Position numbers and translations under genes: made by a program. Below, one piece after another: positions 26,588 to 33,172 of a stretch of 41,067 nt of DNA. The first letter of the stretch is position 1. Every line of letters starts with the position of its first letter. Location: assembly GCA_022841645.1 (NCBI GenBank), contig JALHRC010000011.1, positions 1 through 41,067 on the forward strand, read 5' to 3'. Source of the DNA: Minisyncoccota bacterium. Lineage in GTDB: Bacteria; Patescibacteriota; Minisyncoccia; Phycocordibacterales; UBA918. A model generated the notes under the pieces. It had not been told where the DNA came from. It searched no databases and saw nothing but the letters and a program-made list of their open reading frames with translations.

Positions 26588-27577
26588 CTACACCGGCTGT
26601 AGCCTTTCCGAAAGTTTGTACGCGGTCCCGTGCCGTAGCAACCCAAGGTACGACTGTACTACCGCTGTAGTACCATCGGCCTCGGCAACTTTCTTAAACA
26701 TCCGTTTTTTAGTGATCGTTCGCAGCACGCGGTGGTGCGGAAAATGCACCCATCCCAGAAAATCCACACCCGCCGCCAACGTACCAATAGAAACTTTAGC
26801 GGGATGTAACGCGAGCCTAAGTCGGCCCTGCAGAAACGTCTGCATCCGTGGCACGAGTGACAGCAACCAGTCACGATCACGTGACAATACGACAAAGTCA
26901 TCGGCATATCGTATGTAATACCTCGCCTTTATCTCTCGCTTTACAAACTGATCAAATTGGTTTAAGTATACGTTCACAAACAGTTGCGAGGTGAGGTTTC
27001 CCAGCGGCAATCCCTTTCCTGTTTCAGTGCTTGAAAAACTTTCTAGCACACACCCACACAACCCGCGAATGTCGGTATCGACAATAGCACTGGCTAAAAT
27101 TTGCTCAAGCACCGTGTGATCAATCGAAGCAAAGCACTTGCGAATATCACCCTTCAGTACCCAGCAGGTTTTTGTGTTGTTTTGGCTCACCCTGTTGCCG
27201 AAACTGGAAAACCGGCGTAACGCTCGGTGCGTTCCCTTCCCTAGCCGGCACGAGTATGAATCGACAATAAATATGCGATCAAAAAACGGATACAACTGAC
27301 GATAGATGGCGTGATGGAGGAGTCGATCACGCACGCAAGCTTTATGAATGTTCCGCGGCTTGGGATCAGAAATGTTAAAGGCTTCGTAGCAGCCATGCTG
27401 GTAGGTCTTGTTTTTCAAATCATGATGAAGCGACAAGATGTTATCCATGAGATCATATTGAAAAACTTGAACGTCTGTCCGTTTTCGCTTTCCGCGCACA
27501 AATTCTTCCCACGCCTGAAGTAGATTTTCAACCGAGATGATATGATCGTAGGTAATGTTTGAAGATGTAAAAAACAC
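26588..27577 (-). CDS. DGR-type reverse transcriptase
   Basis: 329 residues from the GTG at 27577; the frame stays open upstream to 27682, but that part is low-complexity and non-homologous, so the start is uncertain. It copies the template RNA into mutagenised cDNA for transfer into the variable repeat. RT motifs: DPKPRNIHKACVRDRLLHHA (71-90), the D144 region (LKGDIRKCF), the DGR-type motif GLPLGNLTSQ (189-198, in place of the group II intron QG pattern) and the catalytic YADD (224-227). No maturase or endonuclease domain follows, as in DGR RTs. It diverges from avd and lies 39 bp downstream of rsmI's start side. No SD. Confidence 0.92.
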   Translation of the reverse strand: MFFTSSNITYDHIISVENLLQAWEEFVRGKRKRTDVQVFQYDLMDNILSLHHDLKNKTYQHGCYEAFNISDPKPRNIHKACVRDRLLHHAIYRQLYPFFDRIFIVDSYSCRLGKGTHRALRRFSSFGNRVSQNNTKTCWVLKGDIRKCFASIDHTVLEQILASAIVDTDIRGLCGCVLESFSSTETGKGLPLGNLTSQLFVNVYLNQFDQFVKREIKARYYIRYADDFVVLSRDRDWLLSLVPRMQTFLQGRLRLALHPAKVSIGTLAAGVDFLGWVHFPHHRVLRTITKKRMFKKVAEADGTTAVVQSYLGLLRHGTAYKLSERLQPV

Positions 27578-27583
27578 ACCCAA

Positions 27584-27611
27584 GTCTACCCCCCCCCCGC
27601 AACAATTCAAC
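27584..27611 (-). promoter_or_regulatory. Putative RT promoter with a G10 spacer
   Basis: On the minus strand TTGAAT and TAGACT are separated by 16 nt, of which ten are the homopolymer G run (C10 at 27589-27598 on the plus strand). The -10 would end about 6 nt before the GTG start. The hexamers are only moderate matches, so this is tentative. Confidence 0.35.
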
Positions 27612-27631
27612 AACCTAAGCTGATTCCAGTC

Positions 27632-27970
27632 GTGTTGAAGTTGAAAGACGTGTACGGGGTGTGGCAGGAATACCTGACACACTTTCCTAAACAGAATAGA
27701 TACACTTTAGGCAACAAAACTGATGAGGTATTTTTGTTAGCAATTGAGTATTGTTTTCTGGCGAGCTACGCCCACAAGGATACAAAACTTATTCACCTGG
27801 AACGGTGTATTTCACGAGTAGACCTACTCAAGCTACTTCTTCAACTCGCGTGGGAAATCCGCGCGCTTGATGCCAAGAAATACCGTGTGCTTGGTGAGCA
27901 ACTCCAAGAAGTGGGGCGAATGCTTGGAGGCTGGAAAAAAGGTTTGGAACCAAAAAACTCCCCGTCATAA
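27632..27970 (+). CDS. avd: DGR accessory variability determinant (Avd-like four-helix protein)
   Basis: 112 residues from GTG 27632 (TTG 27635 is an alternative). Avd forms a small helical pentamer that binds the RT and template RNA and is needed for cDNA synthesis. The pattern FPKQNRYTLGNK (about 18-29), DLLKLLLQLAWEIRALD (about 69-85) and the C-terminal EVGRMLGGWKKG are the typical bacterial Avd/four-helix-bundle features. It is encoded opposite to the RT, the template repeat and the target gene; in the best-known DGRs avd lies on the same strand as these. Its stop falls inside the template-RNA terminator. No SD and no clear promoter. Confidence 0.85.
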   Translation: MLKLKDVYGVWQEYLTHFPKQNRYTLGNKTDEVFLLAIEYCFLASYAHKDTKLIHLERCISRVDLLKLLLQLAWEIRALDAKKYRVLGEQLQEVGRMLGGWKKGLEPKNSPS

Positions 27971-27978
27971 ACGAGGAG
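27952..27978 (-). terminator. Intrinsic terminator of the DGR template RNA
   Basis: On the minus strand CTCCTCG (27978-27972) pairs with CGGGGAG (27964-27958), with one G-U pair, and is followed directly by six T. It lies about 15 nt past the template repeat and overlaps the avd stop codon on the other strand. Confidence 0.7.
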
Positions 27979-28159
27979 AAAACCGTGTGTTGCTCACGAC
28001 CACCCGATGACGGTTGTCGGCGTTCCAGACGTTGTCGTTCTCGAAGCGGTTGACGTTGACCTTGAGCTGGCCATCGTTCACGTTGACGTTGGCGACGAAC
28101 AGAAGCGAAATGTGAAGCGAATCATCTTTTTCACCAAAGTGTGATGGTATCCAGCGCAC
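27958..28159 (-). ncRNA. Predicted free-standing DGR template RNA
   Basis: Promoter TTGGAA-17-TACAAT (28194-28166) and the terminator at 27952-27978 bound a transcript of about 200 nt holding the whole template repeat (27993-28102), a leader of about 57 nt and a trailer of about 35 nt. The sense matches the target gene's coding strand, as required. The 3' part is antisense to the end of avd. Confidence 0.6.
27993..28102 (-). repeat. DGR template repeat (TR)
   Basis: 110 bp, aligned without gaps to 28434-28543. The two differ at 14 positions, and every one is an A on the minus (sense) strand of this copy, which identifies it as the template. Read in the target frame it is rich in AAC codons: eight codons (seven AAC, one AAG) differ from the variable copy. 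It lies between avd and its own promoter. Confidence 0.95.
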
Positions 28160-28165
28160 TTTTGC

Positions 28166-28194
28166 ATTGTATGTGAGACCTCAAAGTCTTCCAA
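28166..28194 (-). promoter_or_regulatory. Promoter of the template RNA
   Basis: On the minus strand TTGGAA (28194-28189) and TACAAT (28171-28166) have a 17-bp spacer. The predicted start is near 28159. The rest of 28103-28349 shows no gene. Confidence 0.6.
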
Positions 28195-28349
28195 TTCACT
28201 CCACCAACAAACTATTTTTTTTAAGCCATACAGCCACCCGCGCTTTTGTTAGTCGTAACCAGCAAAATTCTGAAGCAACTGTCGGCGCTGTCAGACGTTC
28301 GCAGCCGTAACCGTGAACTAGTATCTGCAGTGCGTAGAGTATATATAAA

Positions 28350-28386
28350 AACAGAACCTTAGACACCCACGTGGAGTGTCTAAGGT
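28350..28386 (-). terminator. Intrinsic terminator of the DGR target gene
   Basis: Arms 28356-28366 and 28376-28386 form an 11-bp perfect stem, with a 9-nt loop that itself contains the palindrome CCACGTGG. On the minus strand it is followed by a T-rich run (TTCTGTTTTTA). It lies about 45 bp after the target stop codon. Confidence 0.7.
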
Positions 28387-28398
28387 CCTAAGCGTCCA

Positions 28399-28412
28399 AG
28401 CGCCGCAGCGCT
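28399..28412 (-). repeat. Small hairpin downstream of the variable repeat
   Basis: AGCGC/GCGCT, 5-bp stem with a 4-nt loop, 21 nt beyond the 3' end of the variable repeat. Several DGRs carry a hairpin at this place that promotes retrohoming; here the stem is shorter and further away, so the role is a guess. Confidence 0.4.
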
Positions 28413-28429
28413 CAGGGTCAGATGGTCTG

Positions 28430-29041
28430 TTACCTCACGACCACCCGATGACGGCGGTCGGCGTTCCAGACGCCGTCGCACTCGAAGCGGAGGACGAGGA
28501 CCCTGAGCTGGCCATCGAACACGTTGACGATGGCGACGAACAGTTCCCCGCCCGCCTCAAACAGAAAGAGGGTTGCGTAGCCATCCTGCCGCAGCTGTTC
28601 ACGATGTTCCCTGCAGAACTCGACGATCTGCCCCTGCGTGAGACAGAGCGAGCGCAGGTCATCGGGCAGCGACATGAACAGCTGCGGGAAGTTGCCGTTC
28701 TTCGTCTGCTCATAGACGTCCACCGGTGCCTCAGGAGTGTCCACGCCTGGCTGGTCAGTACCCCACCCAGCAAAGTCTGGATCGATATATCCGAAGACGT
28801 CGCCGGACTGCGTAATCGTCGCCGTGCCGCTCGTGGCGGCGAGGGTGACCGACTGCAGGTGACGCAGGTGGGTAGTGTGCACGCCAACTGCACCCTGTAT
28901 CACGAACGGATTACGCCGTTCGAGGAAGGCCTGAAGATGGTCCCCGGTGAGAGAGCCGTCAGCAATCTGCCGGAAGAGGTCCTTGAGTTGAGCAGCCGCC
29001 ACGCCGGACGACCCCTTCACGACAACCTTCTGAGCTGCCAT
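28430..29041 (-). CDS. DGR target protein with variable C-terminus
   Basis: 203 residues from the ATG at 29041, chosen because AAGGAG lies 7 nt upstream; an earlier in-frame start at 29074 has no such support. The N-terminus (KGSSGVAAAQLKDLFRQIAD, then SLTGDHLQAFLE) resembles a helical domain I recall from many short CPR proteins. The C-terminal half should be a C-type-lectin-like fold, as in other DGR targets, with the variable repeat as residues 167-202. No signal peptide or membrane helix is visible, so its location and ligand are open. It has a strong extended -10 promoter, a long structured 5' UTR and its own terminator. Confidence 0.88.
   Translation of the reverse strand: MAAQKVVVKGSSGVAAAQLKDLFRQIADGSLTGDHLQAFLERRNPFVIQGAVGVHTTHLRHLQSVTLAATSGTATITQSGDVFGYIDPDFAGWGTDQPGVDTPEAPVDVYEQTKNGNFPQLFMSLPDDLRSLCLTQGQIVEFCREHREQLRQDGYATLFLFEAGGELFVAIVNVFDGQLRVLVLRFECDGVWNADRRHRVVVR
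28434..28543 (-). repeat. DGR variable repeat (VR)
   Basis: 110 bp at the 3' end of the target gene. Against the TR the substituted codons read N to I, F, L, L, C, G and R, and K to R. The 3' end (on the sense strand) of about 20 bp is identical to the TR, as expected for the initiation of mutagenic homing site. Confidence 0.95.
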
Positions 29042-29048
29042 GATCTTA

Positions 29049-29054
29049 CTCCTT
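29049..29054 (-). promoter_or_regulatory. Shine-Dalgarno of the DGR target gene
   Basis: AAGGAG on the minus strand, 7 nt from the ATG. It is one of only two clear SDs in the window. Confidence 0.7.
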
Positions 29055-29082
29055 GCGCTAGCGGGCCTAACCACAGACGTGG

Positions 29083-29136
29083 GTTTGCCATAGCAGAAAA
29101 ATGCTTAAGTTTAAGCTGCTTTCTGCTATGGCAAAC
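29083..29136 (-). repeat. Long inverted repeat in the target-gene 5' UTR
   Basis: Arms 29083-29099 and 29120-29136 are exact 17-bp reverse complements. The 20-nt loop contains a second 6-bp hairpin (GCTTAA/TTAAGC), so the RNA would fold into one long interrupted stem between promoter and start codon. There is no T run, so a classical terminator is unlikely. Confidence 0.8.
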
Positions 29137-29164
29137 TACAGGTTTTAGAAAGAACTACTCTACT

Positions 29165-29193
29165 ACTATAGCATAGTTCTAACCAAAAAGCAA
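29165..29193 (-). promoter_or_regulatory. Strong extended -10 promoter of the DGR target gene
   Basis: TTGCTT (29193-29188), 17-bp spacer, TATAGT (29170-29165), with TATGC before the -10. The predicted start near 29158 gives a 5' UTR of about 117 nt. Confidence 0.7.
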
Positions 29194-29260
29194 GGGCAGG
29201 CGGCACGCGTCAACCATCCCAGACTGACACCACAGTGGAATGGGGTGGAGTAAAGCCAGC

Positions 29261-30688
29261 TTAAGGCTTACTTGATTTTCCAAACACATCCTTAAAGGAG
29301 AGGGTATCACCGTTATCGTACTCGGCGCGAGCTTTTTTTATACTGGCGGATAGCGCCCGATCATGTGAGGCCAGCTGATCTTCATACTCGTCAATCGTGA
29401 TGAGTTGGGTTGCCACCTCTGTCACCTCCCCCGCCCCCATCACCACCACGACATACTGAGAGGTAGCAAATTCACGAACACGGTCGGCCGCAGCCTCCAT
29501 GGTGGGCAAAAATTCGGCGGGCGTATTTTTTTCATTAATTACTGCTACCAGCCTTTCAGAACTGACGCCACTTACATTTTCTTCCCGCGCGGCGTAAATG
29601 GGGAGCATGAGGACATGATCGGCCTTAGCAAGCTCTGTAGCAAAGTCAGCAAACAGTTCGTGTGTGCGTGAATAGGTATGCGACTGAAATACCACCAGTA
29701 GTTTTTTGTCGGAGTAGAGCTCGCGCACACCCGCGATCGTAGCGGCAATCTCCGTAGGATGGTGAGCATAGTCGTCATAGAGTGGTGCCCCGTTTACGTC
29801 GCCTTTGTATTCAAAGCGACGCCAGGTGCCCGAGAAGGCAGCGAGCGCGGCGGCACTCACCTCGGAAGGTATGCCGACCACCTTCGCCGCCGCGCTCGCT
29901 GCCGCCGCATTCATGCGGTTATGAAGCCCTGGTACTTTAAGTGGAAGACTGGGATCAAGGTGCTCACCATAATCAACCACCGTGGCCGAGAGTGCTGCTA
30001 CCACCGACGCCACATTCGGGTGTGCAGTTTCGGCTACCACATACCCACCTTCCGGCACTTTTTCTGCGAAAGATCGGAAGGCACTTTGCACGTCAGCCAA
30101 GTCTTTGTAGTAATCGACGTGCTCGTAGTCGATGTTGGTGATCACAAGCACATCGGGCTTGAGATGCAGAAAGTCGCGCTTAAACTCACAAGCTTCGACG
30201 ACCGCATACTTGCTCTTCCCGGCTCGAAAATTACTGCCGGTTTTGGCGCGCAAGGAACCGACCACTGCAGTAGGATCCAGCCCCGCAGTTTCCAGAATAT
30301 CAATGATCATAGCGGTAGTCGTGGTCTTGCCGTGCGCTCCCGCAACCGCAATCAGGTAGTACTCGTTAGCGATCATGCCCAGCGCTTCGAAATAGTTGAT
30401 AGTTTTTATACCCTGCTCACGGGCGCGGACCAACTCAACATACCCCTCAGTCTTTTCATTGACTGCCTCGGTATAAATAACCATTTCACATTCAAGGGTG
30501 ACGTTCTCGGCATTGTGCCCTTTAAACACCGTCGCCCCTTCACGTTCGAGCGCAGCAGTTATATCGGACGGCGCTCGGTCCGACCCACTCACCTGCTTTT
30601 TCTCATGAAGAAAAAACCGCGCCAGGGCCGACATGCCGATCCCGCCAATGCCAATAAAATGAATGCGCTGTGCTGTTTCCATTTCCAT
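29261..30688 (-). CDS. murC: UDP-N-acetylmuramate--L-alanine ligase
   Basis: 475 residues. It adds L-Ala to UDP-MurNAc with ATP, the first peptide step of peptidoglycan synthesis in the cytoplasm. HFIGIGGIGMSALARF (10-25) is the MurC-type Rossmann start, AGAHGKTTTTAMI (116-128) the ATP P-loop, and NIDYEH, LHNRMNAAAASAAA and DDYAHHPTEI (a highly specific Mur-ligase motif) follow. The related ligase Mpl shares these motifs, but the pairing with murD favours MurC. It starts 8 bp after murD. Alternative starts are ATG 30688 and 30682. Confidence 0.92.
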   Translation of the reverse strand: MEMETAQRIHFIGIGGIGMSALARFFLHEKKQVSGSDRAPSDITAALEREGATVFKGHNAENVTLECEMVIYTEAVNEKTEGYVELVRAREQGIKTINYFEALGMIANEYYLIAVAGAHGKTTTTAMIIDILETAGLDPTAVVGSLRAKTGSNFRAGKSKYAVVEACEFKRDFLHLKPDVLVITNIDYEHVDYYKDLADVQSAFRSFAEKVPEGGYVVAETAHPNVASVVAALSATVVDYGEHLDPSLPLKVPGLHNRMNAAAASAAAKVVGIPSEVSAAALAAFSGTWRRFEYKGDVNGAPLYDDYAHHPTEIAATIAGVRELYSDKKLLVVFQSHTYSRTHELFADFATELAKADHVLMLPIYAAREENVSGVSSERLVAVINEKNTPAEFLPTMEAAADRVREFATSQYVVVVMGAGEVTEVATQLITIDEYEDQLASHDRALSASIKKARAEYDNGDTLSFKDVFGKSSKP

Positions 30689-30696
30689 ATAAAGCG

Positions 30697-32076
30697 TTAC
30701 ACAATATACTTCCCTACCTCCACCATAAACGCATCGCTCCTTTCATACTCATTTTTGAATAATCCAAACGACGCGAAGCCTGGTGAAAATAGCAGGACGT
30801 CGCCAGACTGGGCAACTGCAAGAGCGGCCTTGACTGCCTCACCCATACTGACGGTACTCGTTCGATTGATCGTACTACCCACCACATCAAGCTGCGCTGT
30901 CAATCGGTCGGTGCCAGTACCAGGAAGCAGCACCAACTGCTTTACGTGCGTCACAAGAAGTGGTAGCAGCGGTGTCGGGTCTACCTCTTTATACGAACCA
31001 CCGGCAATTAAAATGACATTCTGCCCGGCCGCCACTGCCTCGATCCCGGCCATGGTCGCCGTGGGCGTGGTCGCGTTGTTGTCATTATAGATTCGTACAC
31101 CATTTTCGGTGGCGCCCACATACTGAAGCCGCCCGGAGACTCCTGGGAAGGTCGTGAGCGCTTCAAAGATTTCTTCATCGGGAAGTCCGAGGGCCTTGAG
31201 CGCCTCATAGGCCAGGGCGGCATTCTCACGGTTATGAGCACCCGAGACTGCCAGGATCATGTCCTCAGGCAGCACTGACACGTCCGCGAGTATCACCTCT
31301 TGTCCGATCGTAATACCCTCCCTGGCCGCAAATGCCTGTGCGCGCGCGAACACTGCCGGAGTAGTGATAAACGTACCGCTCTCTTCTTGGTAGCGGAAAA
31401 TATTTGCCTTGTCAGCAAAATAAGCGTCCATGGCCTCTTCGTAGGTACGACCACCAGTGTGGTAGTAGTTGAGATGATCTTCCATGAAGTTTGTAAAGAC
31501 GGCGACCTGTGGGCTGATGCCCGCCCAGCCGAAGCCTTGGAGTTGCCATGAGTCGAGCTCCATAACCGCGAGCGACCCGTCCTTTACTTCCTTTAAAAGC
31601 TGCAAGTTAGACACGCCTCGGATGTTACCACCAAGCAGCACTGGCTCACCGGTGACCTCAGTGAGCCCGTGGTGAATCATGTGGGTGACCGTACTCTTAC
31701 CCCGGGTGCCGGTGACGCCAATTATTGGCACGTGGGAAAGCTCGGCAAATAGAGCGGCGCTTTGGACAAGGCGCACCCCGGCCGCACGACACTCCATAAG
31801 TACAGGTTCAAAAAGCGGTGCCCCGGCTCCCACAAGGACAAGATCAGCATCTTTAAAATCAGCAAAATCGTAGAGGCCAAATTTAAAGCGAACGTTCGGG
31901 TACGCAGAGAGAGCATCGATCGACGGTTGCATAACGGTCTGCGGGGCACTATCGACGACGAGGATGTCCGCCCCGGCCTCTGCCATATAGGCGGCGTCCC
32001 CCACCCCACGACCCAACAGCCCAATCCGCATAACCGTTACCCGCTTACCTTTAAAGTAGTCCCTGAATGTATCCAT
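30697..32076 (-). CDS. murD: UDP-N-acetylmuramoylalanine--D-glutamate ligase
   Basis: 459 residues. It adds D-Glu to UDP-MurNAc-L-Ala. The P-loop is IGVTGTRGKSTVTHMI (119-134). FTNFMEDHLNYYHTGGRTYE, the DNNATTPTAT block and ILIAGGSYKEVD are MurD-like, and the N-terminal IGLLGRGVGDAAYMAEAGA is the UDP-binding domain. Length is normal. A TATGAT at 32088-32093 lies 11 nt before the ATG, so the leader should be only a few nucleotides. It is the first gene of a murD-murC pair. Confidence 0.92.
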   Translation of the reverse strand: MDTFRDYFKGKRVTVMRIGLLGRGVGDAAYMAEAGADILVVDSAPQTVMQPSIDALSAYPNVRFKFGLYDFADFKDADLVLVGAGAPLFEPVLMECRAAGVRLVQSAALFAELSHVPIIGVTGTRGKSTVTHMIHHGLTEVTGEPVLLGGNIRGVSNLQLLKEVKDGSLAVMELDSWQLQGFGWAGISPQVAVFTNFMEDHLNYYHTGGRTYEEAMDAYFADKANIFRYQEESGTFITTPAVFARAQAFAAREGITIGQEVILADVSVLPEDMILAVSGAHNRENAALAYEALKALGLPDEEIFEALTTFPGVSGRLQYVGATENGVRIYNDNNATTPTATMAGIEAVAAGQNVILIAGGSYKEVDPTPLLPLLVTHVKQLVLLPGTGTDRLTAQLDVVGSTINRTSTVSMGEAVKAALAVAQSGDVLLFSPGFASFGLFKNEYERSDAFMVEVGKYIV

Positions 32077-32194
32077 AGATTGTGGCTATCATAGACCAAG
32101 TGGGTGGAAATACAATAACTCCTAAGTGGTGTACAACCGCCCCTAGGCGCTCCCCAACTTGTTACACTTAAGGTGCCACTTCATCAAATATTGT

Positions 32195-32407
32195 ATGCCA
32201 ACCTCATTTGTAAAATCCAAAAACGATCATTCAATCGAGTCTGTCCCCTACTTCTCGGCTATTGCCTGGGGTATCTTTCTATTATTTGCTGGATTTGTTT
32301 ATCTGCTTTCAGGTGAGCTGCGCGGGGCGACCACCGCCCTTGAAGCAGCGAGTTTTGCTAACGCCGGTGCGCTAGATGTGAGCACTATTAGCGCTGACGA
32401 AGAATAA
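32195..32407 (+). CDS. Small single-pass membrane protein
   Basis: 70 residues from ATG 32195. A hydrophilic N-terminus (SFVKSKNDHSIES), one membrane helix (about 19-38, YFSAIAWGIFLLFAGFVYLL) and a short acidic tail. No family recognised. It is divergent from murD and followed by a perfect hairpin. Confidence 0.5.
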   Translation: MPTSFVKSKNDHSIESVPYFSAIAWGIFLLFAGFVYLLSGELRGATTALEAASFANAGALDVSTISADEE

Positions 32408-32428
32408 TCCCCTACCCCTAAACGTCGA

Positions 32429-32460
32429 AACCGGGCAGCGCAGAGATGCGCTGCCCGGTT
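32429..32460. terminator. Bidirectional hairpin between convergent small genes
   Basis: A 14-bp perfect stem (AACCGGGCAGCGCA and its complement) with a GAGA loop, between the stop of the gene at 32195 and the stop of the minus-strand gene at 32474. There is no T run on either side, so its terminator role is inferred from position. Confidence 0.6.
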
Positions 32461-32473
32461 ATCTGTGGCCACT

Positions 32474-32659
32474 CTACTTTTCGCTCCTCTGTGAGAGGAC
32501 AGCGTACAGCAGAATGGCCAATGCTATCAGTCCGGCCACTACCTGGAGCGGCAAAGCCCACCACGCCTGGTCGATGGCGAGCTCCTGCGGATAGTTGGGG
32601 TCCGCGATGGCGACCACGAAGGCGGCCAAAAAAGTCACCCCCCAGAAAATTCTGCTCAT
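32474..32659 (-). CDS. Small two-helix membrane protein
   Basis: 61 residues. Helix 1 is at about 4-19 (IFWGVTFLAAFVVAIA) and helix 2 at about 36-55 (LPLQVVAGLIALAILLYAVL), with a short basic tail (SQRSEK). No family recognised. Unlike almost all other genes here it has a strong promoter (TTGACT-17-TACTAT) and a canonical SD (GGGAGG, 32665-32670, 5 nt from the ATG), so it is probably highly expressed or recently acquired. Confidence 0.65.
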   Translation of the reverse strand: MSRIFWGVTFLAAFVVAIADPNYPQELAIDQAWWALPLQVVAGLIALAILLYAVLSQRSEK

Positions 32660-32664
32660 CGTTC

Positions 32665-32670
32665 CCTCCC
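32665..32670 (-). promoter_or_regulatory. Shine-Dalgarno of the small membrane protein gene
   Basis: GGGAGG, 5 nt before the ATG at 32659; the second of two clear SDs in the window. Confidence 0.6.
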
Positions 32671-32719
32671 TGGAATGAGCGTTCAGCCGATCCCCTGATC
32701 AGCTATCCAACCTATTTAT

Positions 32720-32748
32720 ATAGTAGCATATTTAGATATAAAAGTCAA
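32720..32748 (-). promoter_or_regulatory. Extended -10 promoter of the small membrane protein gene
   Basis: TTGACT (32748-32743), 17-bp spacer ending TATGC, TACTAT (32725-32720). It belongs to the same type as the promoters at 136-164 and 29165-29193. Confidence 0.7.
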
Positions 32749-32795
32749 TACTTATCCCCACGCCCATTGCCAGCTTATTTTCCGCCCTGCCTGGG

Positions 32796-32823
32796 TTACA
32801 TTTTTCATAAAATTTGTTATAGT
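32796..32823 (+). promoter_or_regulatory. Promoter of the tRNA-Ile gene
   Basis: TTACAT (32796-32801), 16-bp spacer, TATAGT (32818-32823). It lies about 33 bp before the tRNA. Confidence 0.5.
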
Positions 32824-32856
32824 GCGGGGCACAAAAGTGTTTGTAGAAGCCCGTGT

Positions 32857-32929
32857 GCGCGTTTAGCTCAGTTGGTAGAGCATTCGACTGATACTCGAAA
32901 GGTCCTAGGTTCGAACCCTAGAACGCGCA
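32857..32929 (+). tRNA. tRNA-Ile (anticodon GAU)
   Basis: 73 nt. The acceptor stem GCGCGTT pairs with AACGCGC, the D stem GCTC with GAGC, the anticodon stem TTCGA with TCGAA around loop CTGATAC (anticodon GAT), and the T stem CTAGG with CCTAG around TTCGAAC. The discriminator is A and CCA is not encoded. The acceptor stem continues outward for 10 perfect base pairs, making a 17-bp stem in the precursor (32847-32863 with 32922-32938), followed by TTTT, which probably doubles as terminator. From 32940 to 33172 I see no gene. Confidence 0.95.
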
Positions 32930-33172
32930 CACGGGCTTTTATTGTGCGCGTGTGCTGAGAAATGTGAACTGCTTCACATTTCTCCCGCTCGCACAGGGCA
33001 CGTTGATGTTTACAAAACGTGAGGGAACATTGCGGCGAGCAATTTTCCCGATTCCGACCAGCGGAGAAACATATTGTTAGCCACCTACTACACTTAGTAT
33101 GCACTTCCATTGTGTCAAATTTTCAGTAATAATCAGTGCACCTACCCATTATCCTCTGCCTAACCGTACCCC

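Noticed and set aside
27578-27682. RT extended N-terminus up to 27682
   Set aside because: The stretch crosses the homopolymer, overlaps avd antisense and has no similarity to DGR RT starts.
27965-28159. 64-codon frame reading through the template repeat
   Set aside because: It is open only because the TR is a copy of the target's coding end; it starts at the predicted RNA 5' end and has no SD, so I treat the locus as a non-coding template RNA.
27993-28543. Pair of 110-bp repeats as a CRISPR or duplicated gene end
   Set aside because: Only two copies, with all differences at template adenines; a DGR explains them.
28376-29176. Plus-strand open frame opposite the DGR target
   Set aside because: It covers VR and UTR hairpin, has no known motif, and the minus-strand gene explains the sequence.
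29759-31090. Long open frame (443 codons) on the plus strand across murC and murD
   Set aside because: It is antisense to two clear Mur ligases, crosses their junction and has no recognisable motif; a codon-bias shadow.
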